5,071 bases of DNA, from assembly GCA_947505565.1 (NCBI GenBank), contig CANNLB010000306.1, positions 1 through 5,071 on the forward strand, read 5' to 3'. Below are positions 1 through 5,071 of the stretch, in pieces. The translations under genes were made by a program, and so were the position numbers. Under the pieces are notes generated by a model, which saw only the letters and a list, made by a program, of their open reading frames with translations, was not told the origin of the DNA and searched no databases. This DNA comes from Acidobacteriota bacterium. Lineage in GTDB: Bacteria; Acidobacteriota; Terriglobia; Bryobacterales; Bryobacteraceae. How positions within the stretch are numbered: the stretch's first letter is position 1; every line of letters starts with the position of its first letter.

Positions 1-1
1 C

Positions 2-127
2 ATCGCCAGCCGCACCACCTTCGTCATCGACAAGGAGGGGAAGATCATCGAAATCGTCGCCGATCCCAAACCCGCCGCTCATAACGAAGCGACCGCCGCT
101 GTCTGCGCCCGCCTCAAAAAGAAGTAG
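2..127 (+). CDS. Peroxiredoxin-like protein (AhpC/TSA or BCP type), C-terminal end only
   Basis: Only the last 41 codons are present; the gene enters from the left edge and ends at TAG 125-127. The visible peptide begins IASRTTFVIDKEGKI and continues to a lysine-rich end (ARLKKK). The pattern R-[ST]-T-F-[VL]-I-D-x-[ED]-G-x-I followed by a short helix is the classic C-terminal part of thioredoxin-fold peroxiredoxins of the BCP/AhpC-TSA group. These enzymes reduce hydroperoxides in the cytoplasm through a peroxidatic cysteine. That cysteine lies upstream of the window, so catalytic competence cannot be judged. The single visible cysteine (in AVCARL) is near the C-terminus and is not in a recognisable resolving-Cys motif. 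Other thioredoxin-fold proteins, such as TlpA/ResA-like ones, share the TFVID-x-x-G-x-I strand, so the exact subfamily is uncertain. A strong hairpin follows 8 bases after the stop. Confidence 0.72.
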   Translation: MASRTTFVIDKEGKIIEIVADPKPAAHNEATAAVCARLKKK

Positions 128-135
128 CGAAGAGA

Positions 136-165
136 GCTTAGCCCGCGCCCGCACGCGGGCTGAGC
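136..165. terminator. GC-rich hairpin, probable bidirectional transcription terminator
   Basis: Arms 136-147 and 154-165 pair over 12 bp with one G-T wobble (139/162), around a 6-base loop (148-153). The inner 8 bp (agcccgcg/cgcgggct) pair perfectly. The hairpin sits 8 bases after the peroxiredoxin stop on the plus strand and directly after the stop of the minus-strand remnant. There is no clean T tract: the plus side continues cttatcgtt, while the minus side continues with the T/C-rich tctcttcgct. It could therefore stop transcripts from both directions, but the weak T tracts keep this an inference. Confidence 0.6.
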
Positions 166-166
166 C

Positions 167-706
167 TTATCGTTGTACCCGGATCCGCGACGCGCTCGAC
201 GCAGGCACGCCGCCCACCGAGACTACTAACGGATAATCTCCGTTGGCCACATCCGGCACCACCAAGATGAACGGGCATAACCCCGCCGCCGTCACTCCGG
301 CGTATCTCACCTGCCCCTGCCGATTGCCAAAGCGGATCGTCGGCGTCGTCTGCAGTTCGCCCGTTGACCCAGCCAGGTTCGTCGGCCCCACATAGCCCCC
401 ACTGTGTTCGTCGCCACCGCGTACTCTTGCGCCAACCGGAAGAGGCCAGGCGATGCGCTCCGCATCTGCACCGCCGTCGACTCCGACGTTTCGTTCGCGT
501 TCTTCGCCACCACCTGCACCGTCCGTCACGCTCACCCCATCAAGACTCTCCGGCAGCGCCCCGTTCACAATATCCGCCGCCGTCCAAATCCTCCTGATCG
601 CCGCCAACCGAAAGCCATGAATATTAATCCACTCCTCCGGTGCCACCCCGCCTGCAAAACCGCCGCGTGAACTACCCCGCTCCGCCGGCGAAGTAAAGTT
701 CGAGCG
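167..706 (-). pseudogene. Decayed TIGR03437 (Solibacter-type C-terminal domain) protein remnant
   Basis: Reading the minus strand from about 706 to the stop at 167-169 gives recognisable pieces of the TIGR03437 domain, common at the C-termini of Solibacter surface or secreted proteins. The pieces change frame. Frame A (about 670-524) reads GGVAPEEWINIHGF, then WTAADIVNGALPESLDGVSV. The match then moves to a second frame (about 522-403): VQVVAKNANETSES, then SASPGLFRLAQEYAVAT. It returns to frame A (about 400-170): GGYVGPTNLAG, then VRYAGVTAAGL, then VPDVANGDYPLVVSVGGV. Compared with my recollection of the domain, about 25-30 residues are missing after SLDGVSV (the NGKPA...YISPTQ part). A similar stretch is missing after TNLAG (the YGTGFGPT part). 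The N-terminal part of the parent protein is absent and the upstream frame hits TGA at 707-709. Frame A stays open through the middle but there encodes unrelated Gly/Glu/Arg-rich residues, so the open frame is misleading. Function is presumably lost. Confidence 0.72.
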
Positions 707-731
707 TCATCAAACTGCAAACTCCCGCCCC

Positions 732-737
732 TACACT
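732..737 (+). promoter_or_regulatory. Possible -10 element for the phospholipase gene
   Basis: TACACT matches four of six bases of TATAAT and lies 6 bases before the ATG at 744, in the most A/T-rich stretch of a GC-rich leader. Transcription starting 6-7 bases downstream would begin at or next to the ATG, giving a leaderless mRNA. This would fit the absence of a Shine-Dalgarno sequence. No convincing -35 box is seen at 16-18 bases upstream, so this is weak. Confidence 0.2.
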
Positions 738-743
738 CAAATA

Positions 744-1817
744 ATGCTCCGAATCTCCCTCAGTCTCCTCTACGCCGCATCAGTCCTCGCCCAACCCGCC
801 CTCCGCATCACCGACATCCAACTCATCGGCAGCCACAACAGCTACCACCTCGGCCTCGCCCCCAGCGAAGCCGCCCTTCTCCTCAAAGCCAATCCCCGCG
901 CCGCCGCCGCGCTCGATTATCGCCACCCCGCCATCGACGTCCAACTCGACCGCGGCGTCCGACAGTTCGAGTTCGATATCTTCGCCGACTCCAAAGGCGG
1001 TCTTTTCTCGAATCCTGCCGCCATCGCCCAAGTCGCCAAAGCCGGGCTCCCCGCCGATCCCCCTTTTGATCCCGCCGGCGTCATGAAAAAGCCTGGATTC
1101 AAGGTCATCCACGTTCAGGACCTCGACTACCGCAGCTCCTGCCAACCTTTCATCCACTGCCTATCCCTCATCAATATCTGGTCCAAAGCCCACCCCGGCC
1201 ACCTCCCCATCTTCATCCTGGTCGAAAACAAATCTGACGTTCCCCGCCCCGGCTACATGACCATCCCCGAAAAGCTCACCACCGCCTCCTTCGACGCCCT
1301 CGACGCCGAAATCCGCTCCGTCTTCTCCCCCGCCCAACTCCTCACCCCGGACGATGTCCGCGGCACCCACAAAACCCTCGAACAAGCCGTCCTCTCCACC
1401 GGCTGGCCCTCCCTCGCCTCCGCCCGCGGCAAAGTGGTCTTCCTCCTCGACCAAGAAAGCGTCACCCCTCTTTACACCGCCGGCCGCCCCTCCCTCGAAG
1501 GCCGCGTGCTCTTCACGAATGGTAAACCCGGCACCCCCGATGCCGCCTTCCTCAAACTCAACAACCCCCTCGGCGACCCCACCCTCATCCCCGACATGGT
1601 CCGCAAAGGCTATCTCGTCCGCACCATGACCGACGCCGGCCCCGCCAAACGCGACGCCGCCCTCTCGAGCGGTGCGCAACTCCTCAGCACCGATTACCCG
1701 TTCGACTACCGCGCTCCCAACTCAGGGTACTCCGTACGCTTCGAATCCGGCAACGCCCGCTGCAACCCGGTCGTGCAAGCCCCCGCCTGCAACCCCGCCG
1801 CCCTCCAGGAAAAATAG
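744..1817 (+). CDS. Exported Ca2+-dependent phosphoinositide phospholipase C family protein
   Basis: This 357-residue protein matches the Ca2+-dependent PI-PLC family (Pfam PI-PLC-C1), TIM-barrel phosphodiesterases that cleave phosphoinositides to diacylglycerol and inositol phosphate. A short hydrophobic signal peptide (residues 1-16, ending SVLA) predicts export, with cleavage near A16/Q17. Family landmarks in order: IGSHNSYH (28-35) with likely catalytic H31; RQFEFDIF (73-80), whose E76 and D78 are likely metal ligands; IHVQDLDYRSSC (122-133) with likely second histidine H123; C139 shortly after; LVENK (159-163), an acidic-basic strand end; and STDYP near the C-terminus. Four cysteines (133, 139, 340, 349) could form disulphides after export; the RCNP tail end is usual for the family as I recall it. 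Length looks complete. The ATG at 744 leaves the whole signal peptide; no Shine-Dalgarno is visible in front of it. True lipid substrate is unproven, since few bacteria make phosphatidylinositol; a substrate from hosts, fungi or soil is possible. Confidence 0.88.
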   Translation: MLRISLSLLYAASVLAQPALRITDIQLIGSHNSYHLGLAPSEAALLLKANPRAAAALDYRHPAIDVQLDRGVRQFEFDIFADSKGGLFSNPAAIAQVAKAGLPADPPFDPAGVMKKPGFKVIHVQDLDYRSSCQPFIHCLSLINIWSKAHPGHLPIFILVENKSDVPRPGYMTIPEKLTTASFDALDAEIRSVFSPAQLLTPDDVRGTHKTLEQAVLSTGWPSLASARGKVVFLLDQESVTPLYTAGRPSLEGRVLFTNGKPGTPDAAFLKLNNPLGDPTLIPDMVRKGYLVRTMTDAGPAKRDAALSSGAQLLSTDYPFDYRAPNSGYSVRFESGNARCNPVVQAPACNPAALQEK

Positions 1818-1820
1818 CCG

Positions 1821-3035
1821 CTAAAACTTCCGCACCGGCATCCGTCGCTTCACCCTTTCGTTCGCCAACCCTTCCCGGTAGATCCGGTGAAAATCGTCGA
1901 ACACCCCATCCCAAGCCTGCGCGCAAGCATGCACCCGACCCGCAGCGCCCATCCGCTCCCGCGTCTCCCCACAATGCATCAGCCGCCGCAACGCCGCTAC
2001 TGGATCATCGGTCAAAAACCCTTGCTCCCCGTCCACCGCTCCAACCTTCGTCCCCGTCGCCGGCGACAACACCACCGGCACCCCTGACGACATCGCCTCC
2101 AAAATCACCAACCCAAACGTGTCCGTTACCGACGGAAACACAAACGCGTCAAGATTCGCAAACTCCCGCGCCAGCGCCTCGCCCCGCAACACTCCGCGGA
2201 ACTCCGCAGTCTGTAAGTTCTCCCGCAGATAGCCCATCTCGCTTCCTTCGCCCACCACTACAAATCGAAAATCCCGCTCCCCCGCCGCCAGCAATTCCCG
2301 CTCCATCGCGACCAGCGCGCTCACATTCTTTTCCGGCGTCAGCCGCCCCACATAACCAATCGAAAACTTACTGCCCACGGCGTCCCGATGCCTCGGCGTA
2401 AACAGCTCCGTGTTCACCCCATGGCCCATCAGAAATGCAGGTCGCCCCGTCTTCGCCTGCAGCATCGCCACCATCTCCAGATTCGGAGCCGCCACAAAGT
2501 GGGCGATCTGATAAAAACGCATCACCGCCCACAACGTCCCCCACCCCGCCCAATCGCTCATCCTGGCGCGCATCCCCATCGGCAGAAATCGCATCGAAGA
2601 CCGCACCCGTAACTCGGCATACTCGTGCACGTTCGTGTGCCAAGATGCCACCATCGGCACCCCCACAAGATTCGACGCCCAAAAGCCAAAGATGCTCACA
2701 TCTCCCGGACCAGTAATGTGCACCAAGTCCGGCCGAAACTCTTTCAGCCGCTTCACCGTCAACGCCCGATGCCGCGTCAGAATCGGGTCACATTCCACGT
2801 GCGTATCCACCGGAAACGAAAGCGGGCCCCGCCGCAACTCCAACTCCTGCACCGAACCGTTACTCCGAAACTCGGTCACCTCGCCGCCGTAAGCACAGAA
2901 AAAGGGTAATCCCCGTTTCCGCGCATACTCCACATACTCCCGACAAAGGGTCCCCACGCCGTTCAACTCCGTATAGGAGTCGGTAAACAACGCCACCCGC
3001 AACCCCGGGGCCGACGCGCGCTCGACACGCGTCAA
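1821..3035 (-). CDS. GT4-family glycosyltransferase (GT-B fold; resembles MgtA/PimB-type mannosyltransferases)
   Basis: With the TTG start at 3035 this is a 404-residue retaining glycosyltransferase. It would transfer a sugar from a nucleotide-sugar donor to a lipid or glycan acceptor at the inner face of the membrane. The N-terminal acceptor domain opens RVALFTDSYTELNGV (about 13-27) and contains PDLVHITGPGD and ASWHTNVHEY. The C-terminal donor domain has GYVGRLTPEKN (R231 and K236, expected to contact the donor phosphates), VVVGEGSE, and SVTDTFGLVILEA. There the GT4 E-x7-E signature appears as D305-x7-E313. Overall it resembles actinobacterial GDP-mannose-dependent MgtA/PimB-like enzymes, but the donor is an inference. 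The frame is open further upstream to a TTG at 3167, which has a fair AAGGA. I prefer 3035 because GGAAGAAG (3048-3041) lies 5 bases upstream, the family fold begins 12 residues later, and the extra 44 residues look non-conserved and overlay a promoter-like sequence. GTG at 3041 is a close alternative. Confidence 0.87.
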   Translation of the reverse strand: MTRVERASAPGLRVALFTDSYTELNGVGTLCREYVEYARKRGLPFFCAYGGEVTEFRSNGSVQELELRRGPLSFPVDTHVECDPILTRHRALTVKRLKEFRPDLVHITGPGDVSIFGFWASNLVGVPMVASWHTNVHEYAELRVRSSMRFLPMGMRARMSDWAGWGTLWAVMRFYQIAHFVAAPNLEMVAMLQAKTGRPAFLMGHGVNTELFTPRHRDAVGSKFSIGYVGRLTPEKNVSALVAMERELLAAGERDFRFVVVGEGSEMGYLRENLQTAEFRGVLRGEALAREFANLDAFVFPSVTDTFGLVILEAMSSGVPVVLSPATGTKVGAVDGEQGFLTDDPVAALRRLMHCGETRERMGAAGRVHACAQAWDGVFDDFHRIYREGLANERVKRRMPVRKF

Positions 3036-3040
3036 GGTCA

Positions 3041-3048
3041 CTTCTTCC
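3041..3048 (-). promoter_or_regulatory. Ribosome binding site deciding the 3035 start
   Basis: Read on the minus strand, GGAAGAAG is followed by TGACC and the TTG at 3035. The 5-base spacing is good for a Shine-Dalgarno site. For the neighbouring GTG at 3041 the same site would abut the start codon, so TTG is favoured although it is the rarer start. Confidence 0.45.
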
Positions 3049-3123
3049 GCACCCGATATGCCGATGACATCGGTAGTCGTCCAAGAGCGTTCAGGTAGGT
3101 TCAGATAGCAGTCCCGAATCAAA

Positions 3124-3129
3124 AGTATA
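3124..3129 (-). promoter_or_regulatory. Possible -10 promoter element of the downstream glycosyltransferase
   Basis: On the minus strand TATACT (five of six bases of TATAAT) is followed by an AT-rich TTTTGATT, a local A/T-rich patch in a GC-rich region. Transcription would start near 3117, leaving a leader of about 80 bases before the TTG at 3035. No good -35 hexamer is found at 16-18 bases upstream. A separate promoter would make sense because a decayed antisense gene separates this gene from the upstream glycosyltransferase. Confidence 0.3.
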
Positions 3130-3179
3130 CACGAGCAAGGCTCCTTATTGGGCCAGAATTGGGTCAAACCAGTTTTCCT

Positions 3180-3648
3180 TACGCACGCCGTTGTGGCCTT
3201 CTCCTGATCTCCGCCGGCATTTGGAACATCGTCCTCACTCCCTAGCTGCTTCCAGAATGCGTCCCCGCCGAGTTTTGGCGGGATATTCCCGCACCGCTGG
3301 CGTGGACCGAAAACACGCTGCGCGTCCGCATTTTCACGCAGCCTTTAATCATGCCCATCCACCTCGTGGCACCGGGCACCAAGCCGGCCATCTTCGTTTT
3401 CGCGATGGTCACCCTGGCGTACTTCGCCAGTTGGCTGACCCCGCTCCTCTTCCCCGCCCCCCCACTGGGCCACCAGCCTAGTGGACTTCGCGGCACCCGC
3501 GTATGCTCTCTTCTAGCTGCTGGATATCGCGCTGCTCGGCCGAAAACTGTTCTGGGACAACTTCTATCGCTGGTGGATGCATCTCGCCCTAGCGATTCCA
3601 TTCCTCGCCGGACATGTCGCCATTACCGTCATGGTCTATGTCGAGCGT
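3180..3648 (+). pseudogene. Decayed multi-pass membrane protein gene of unrecognised family
   Basis: Joining two plus-strand frames gives a coherent hydrophobic protein. Frame 0 (codons at positions divisible by three) reads GLLLISAGIWNIVLTP, then amber TAG at 3243-3245. It goes on through EFWRDIPAPLAWTENTLRVR, PLIMPIHLVAPGTKPAI and FVFAMVTLAYFASWLTPLLF to the 7-C run at 3457-3463. After the run the sense moves to the next frame: HWATSLVDFAAPAYALF, a second amber TAG at 3514-3516, then LLDIALLGRKLFWDNFYRWWM and HLALAIPFLAGHVAITVMVYVE. Four or five membrane segments are likely, and both ambers could be mutated TGG (Trp). One extra C in the homopolymer explains the frame change and could be a sequencing error, but the two stops would remain. 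The start is unclear (an in-frame TTG at 3159 is one candidate). The frame stays open past 3648 but there runs antisense to the glycosyltransferase, so the original 3' end is unknown. I cannot name the family. Confidence 0.65.
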
Positions 3649-4925
3649 TCTGGCGGCCCCACGGTTGCCTCCACACCCAGCCAATCCCCAGGAGTAGTTT
3701 CAAACGCCGCACCCGCCGCCGCGCCCGCCACGAAATCCTCGTACAGCTTCCGAAAGCCAGCCGCCACAATGGTCCAGTCCAAACTGCCCGCCGTCTCCAG
3801 GGCGGCTCCCAAACGGAGTTCGCGTAAAGGCGCATCCGCAAACACCGATTCCACCGCCAACGCCATCGCCGACGCCACCGCCGGGCTCAACCAGGCGTTC
3901 GTCCCGTTCGCGTAAGAAAGCACCCCGCCACTGTCGCAGCAAACGAGCGGCAGCCCGGATGCCATCGCTTCGAGCGGCGCGATACCGTAGGGCTCTCTCG
4001 GGTTGGGATGCAGGAAGACGTCGCTGTTGGCCAGCAGCACCGCTAGCTCCTCGGCGCCTAGGTGGCCAAGAAAAGTCACCGCGCCGTGAAAACGACGCCC
4101 GCATTCCGCCTCCAGTGCCTCCCGCAACATCCCGTCCCCCGCAATCACCAACCGACAATCCCAAACGGAACTGCGCGTTAGCTCCTCAAAAGTGTCCAAT
4201 AGCAGCGGCAGGTTCTTCTCGGGAACCAATCGGCCCGAGTAAACGACCACTCGCGATAGTGTATTCGCGTCCGCACGCCGCAATAGGTTAAGCCGCGCCT
4301 CTGGACTGCGCAGCGCCCGGCTGAAACGGGCGCAGTCCACCCCCATCGATTTCACCCATACTCCACGCCTGCGGACGTGTCCCCGGGCCGCCTCATGCAA
4401 CTCTTCCGCCGTGTGCGCCGACACCGTGATGTGGTGGTCGAAGTAGCCAAAGTAATTCCACTTCAAATACCAGCGGCAAAACCGGCGACCAAGCGGGGAG
4501 CCGCTCAAATAGTACGCCATGTTTTCGTCCATGCGCTCGCAACTGGTCGCGATCAGCACCGGCCTTCGCACGCCCGAAAGCCACCCCCGCCGTAACAAAC
4601 CAGCCACGTAGTGCAGCGAATACTTGTCACAAACATCCAGTAAATCGGGCTGTTCATGCCGGAGAATCTCGTGCACCCGCCGGCTCACCACCGGCCACGT
4701 ATCCGGAAAAATCATGCGGTACTTCGCGTTAAACGGACTTACTGGCGCCTTTACCGTATAGACTCGCGTCGAACCGTCAACCGTGCATTCGTCGCTTTCG
4801 CCGGGAGCGACAATCACCATCTCCCCTCCGGATTCCCGAGCCTGCTTCAGTAGAGCGCGGTAGAAAGTCGAGATGCCACCCCCTCCGCGGGACTGCCACG
4901 CGTTGATCAGGTGGACTGTCTTCAT
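3636..4925 (-). CDS. GT4-family glycosyltransferase (GT-B fold)
   Basis: This 429-residue protein has a GT-B fold with two Rossmann-like domains. It begins KTVHLINAWQSRGGGGIST, where the Gly-rich loop (14-17) after the first strand is typical of GT4 acceptor domains. The middle includes CDKYSLHYVAGLL (99-111) and ITVSAHTAEEL (166-176). The donor domain has VVYSGRLVPEKNL (R232 and K237, expected phosphate contacts), LVIAGDGML (259-267), and NPREPYGIAPLEAMASG with the complete E311-x7-E319 signature. It would transfer a sugar from a nucleotide-sugar to a glycan or lipid; specificity cannot be read. No signal peptide or membrane segment is seen, so it is cytoplasmic or peripheral. Its ATG (4925-4923) overlaps the TGA of the upstream gene as ATGA, so the two are probably translationally coupled. 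This also supports the start, as no strong Shine-Dalgarno precedes it. The last 30 residues (400-429) are Ala/Gly/Pro-rich and lie outside the usual fold; the end overlaps the decayed antisense gene by about a dozen bases. Confidence 0.9.
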   Translation of the reverse strand: MKTVHLINAWQSRGGGGISTFYRALLKQARESGGEMVIVAPGESDECTVDGSTRVYTVKAPVSPFNAKYRMIFPDTWPVVSRRVHEILRHEQPDLLDVCDKYSLHYVAGLLRRGWLSGVRRPVLIATSCERMDENMAYYLSGSPLGRRFCRWYLKWNYFGYFDHHITVSAHTAEELHEAARGHVRRRGVWVKSMGVDCARFSRALRSPEARLNLLRRADANTLSRVVVYSGRLVPEKNLPLLLDTFEELTRSSVWDCRLVIAGDGMLREALEAECGRRFHGAVTFLGHLGAEELAVLLANSDVFLHPNPREPYGIAPLEAMASGLPLVCCDSGGVLSYANGTNAWLSPAVASAMALAVESVFADAPLRELRLGAALETAGSLDWTIVAAGFRKLYEDFVAGAAAGAAFETTPGDWLGVEATVGPPERST

Positions 4926-5071
4926 CGCTGGAAAGCCGACTTCAGCAGCCGTCCACAGCCTCTCGCCGCGGAAACTACGAAGCCCACAAACAACGCGGGG
5001 AACCGAACAATATCGCGCCCGATCGGTTGCGCGTCCTGCCCCACTAGCAGCGCCCCGCGCCGCATCGAGTA
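4922..5071 (-). CDS. C-terminal end of an unrecognised protein, upstream in the glycosyltransferase operon
   Basis: The frame enters from the right edge and ends at TGA 4924-4922, giving 49 visible residues. It contains SMRRGALLVGQDAQPIGRD (2-20), then a hydrophobic stretch IVRFPALFVGFVVSAA (21-36), then a basic tail with KSAFQR. The hydrophobic segment with flanking arginines suggests a membrane-associated or amphipathic C-terminus. The 4-bp ATGA overlap with the next glycosyltransferase shows it is real coding sequence in the same operon, so a role in polysaccharide or glycolipid assembly is plausible. I do not recognise the family. An ATG two codons inside the edge would give a 47-residue protein, but a truncated longer gene is more likely. 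Confidence 0.6.
   Translation of the reverse strand, partial: YSMRRGALLVGQDAQPIGRDIVRFPALFVGFVVSAARGCGRLLKSAFQR

Noticed and set aside
404..670. Plus-strand frames 364-597 and 404-670
   Set aside because: They run antisense to recognisable TIGR03437 segments and encode His/Arg/Pro-rich sequence with no family features.
780..1679. Long minus-strand open frames (780-1157 and 1161-1679) opposite the phospholipase
   Set aside because: They are Gly/Glu-rich translations of the C-rich coding strand of an intact family member, with no recognisable motif; they are shadows of strand composition.
2368..2909. Plus- and minus-strand alternate frames inside the first glycosyltransferase
   Set aside because: The GT4 frame carries all conserved motifs; the others are His/Arg/Pro- or Gly-rich shadows.
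3273..3291. Six-bp hairpin cccgcc/ggcggg as a terminator for the second glycosyltransferase
   Set aside because: It is short, has no T tract on the minus side, lies more than 340 bases past the stop, and falls inside the decayed coding sequence.
3242..3521. Stop-codon recoding or amber read-through making the membrane gene functional
   Set aside because: A frameshift is also needed, no pyrrolysine-type or other recoding element is evident, and TAG is the normal stop of the peroxiredoxin-like gene, the phospholipase and both glycosyltransferases.
3351..3827. Plus-strand 158-residue open frame as an intact gene
   Set aside because: Only its first third is protein-like membrane sequence. After the 7-C run it leaves the sensible frame and becomes Arg-rich and antisense to the glycosyltransferase, so it is part of the decayed gene.
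3577..3915. Plus-strand 112-residue frame as a separate small protein
   Set aside because: Its start (MHLALAIPFLAGH) is the tail of the decayed membrane gene; the rest is low-complexity sequence antisense to the glycosyltransferase.
1..5071. CRISPR array, tRNA or rRNA gene, insertion sequence, toxin-antitoxin or phage-defence cassette
   Set aside because: No regularly spaced repeats, cloverleaf, transposase motifs, terminal inverted repeats or small paired ORFs were seen on either strand.

Overview
The window (about 5 kb, GC-rich) looks like chromosomal DNA of an acidobacterium of the Solibacter/Bryobacter type. The best pointer is a decayed copy of the TIGR03437 C-terminal domain (SLDGVSV, YVGPTNLAG, VPDVANGDYPLVVSVGGV), a domain abundant in Solibacter-like genomes. 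The plus strand is C-rich throughout, whichever strand is coding. This suggests the minus strand is the leading replication strand.

Layout: (1) The first 127 bases hold the C-terminal end of a peroxiredoxin-like (AhpC/TSA/BCP) protein on the plus strand. A 12-bp GC-rich hairpin follows and could terminate transcription from both sides. (2) Positions 167-706, minus strand, hold a pseudogene remnant of a TIGR03437 domain, with two frame changes and missing internal segments. (3) 744-1817, plus strand, is an intact exported protein of the Ca2+-dependent phosphoinositide phospholipase C family. (4) 1821-3035, minus strand, is a GT4 glycosyltransferase that converges tail-to-tail with the phospholipase, with only 3 bp between the stop codons. 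(5) About 3180-3648, plus strand, is a decayed multi-pass membrane protein gene with two amber stops and one frameshift in a 7-C run. It lies antisense between the two glycosyltransferases. (6) 3636-4925, minus strand, is a second GT4 glycosyltransferase. Its ATG overlaps by 4 bp the TGA of (7), an unrecognised minus-strand gene running off the right edge.

Functionally, the minus-strand genes look like the end of a polysaccharide or glycolipid assembly locus. Both enzymes are GT4 GT-B glycosyltransferases with the usual nucleotide-sugar binding signatures; donors and acceptors cannot be read from sequence. The phospholipase is exported and has its own upstream region, so it need not belong to the same pathway. 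I see no CRISPR array, tRNA, rRNA, insertion sequence or phage gene, and no convincing evidence for an undescribed multi-gene system. The most unusual content is two independently decayed genes within 5 kb.
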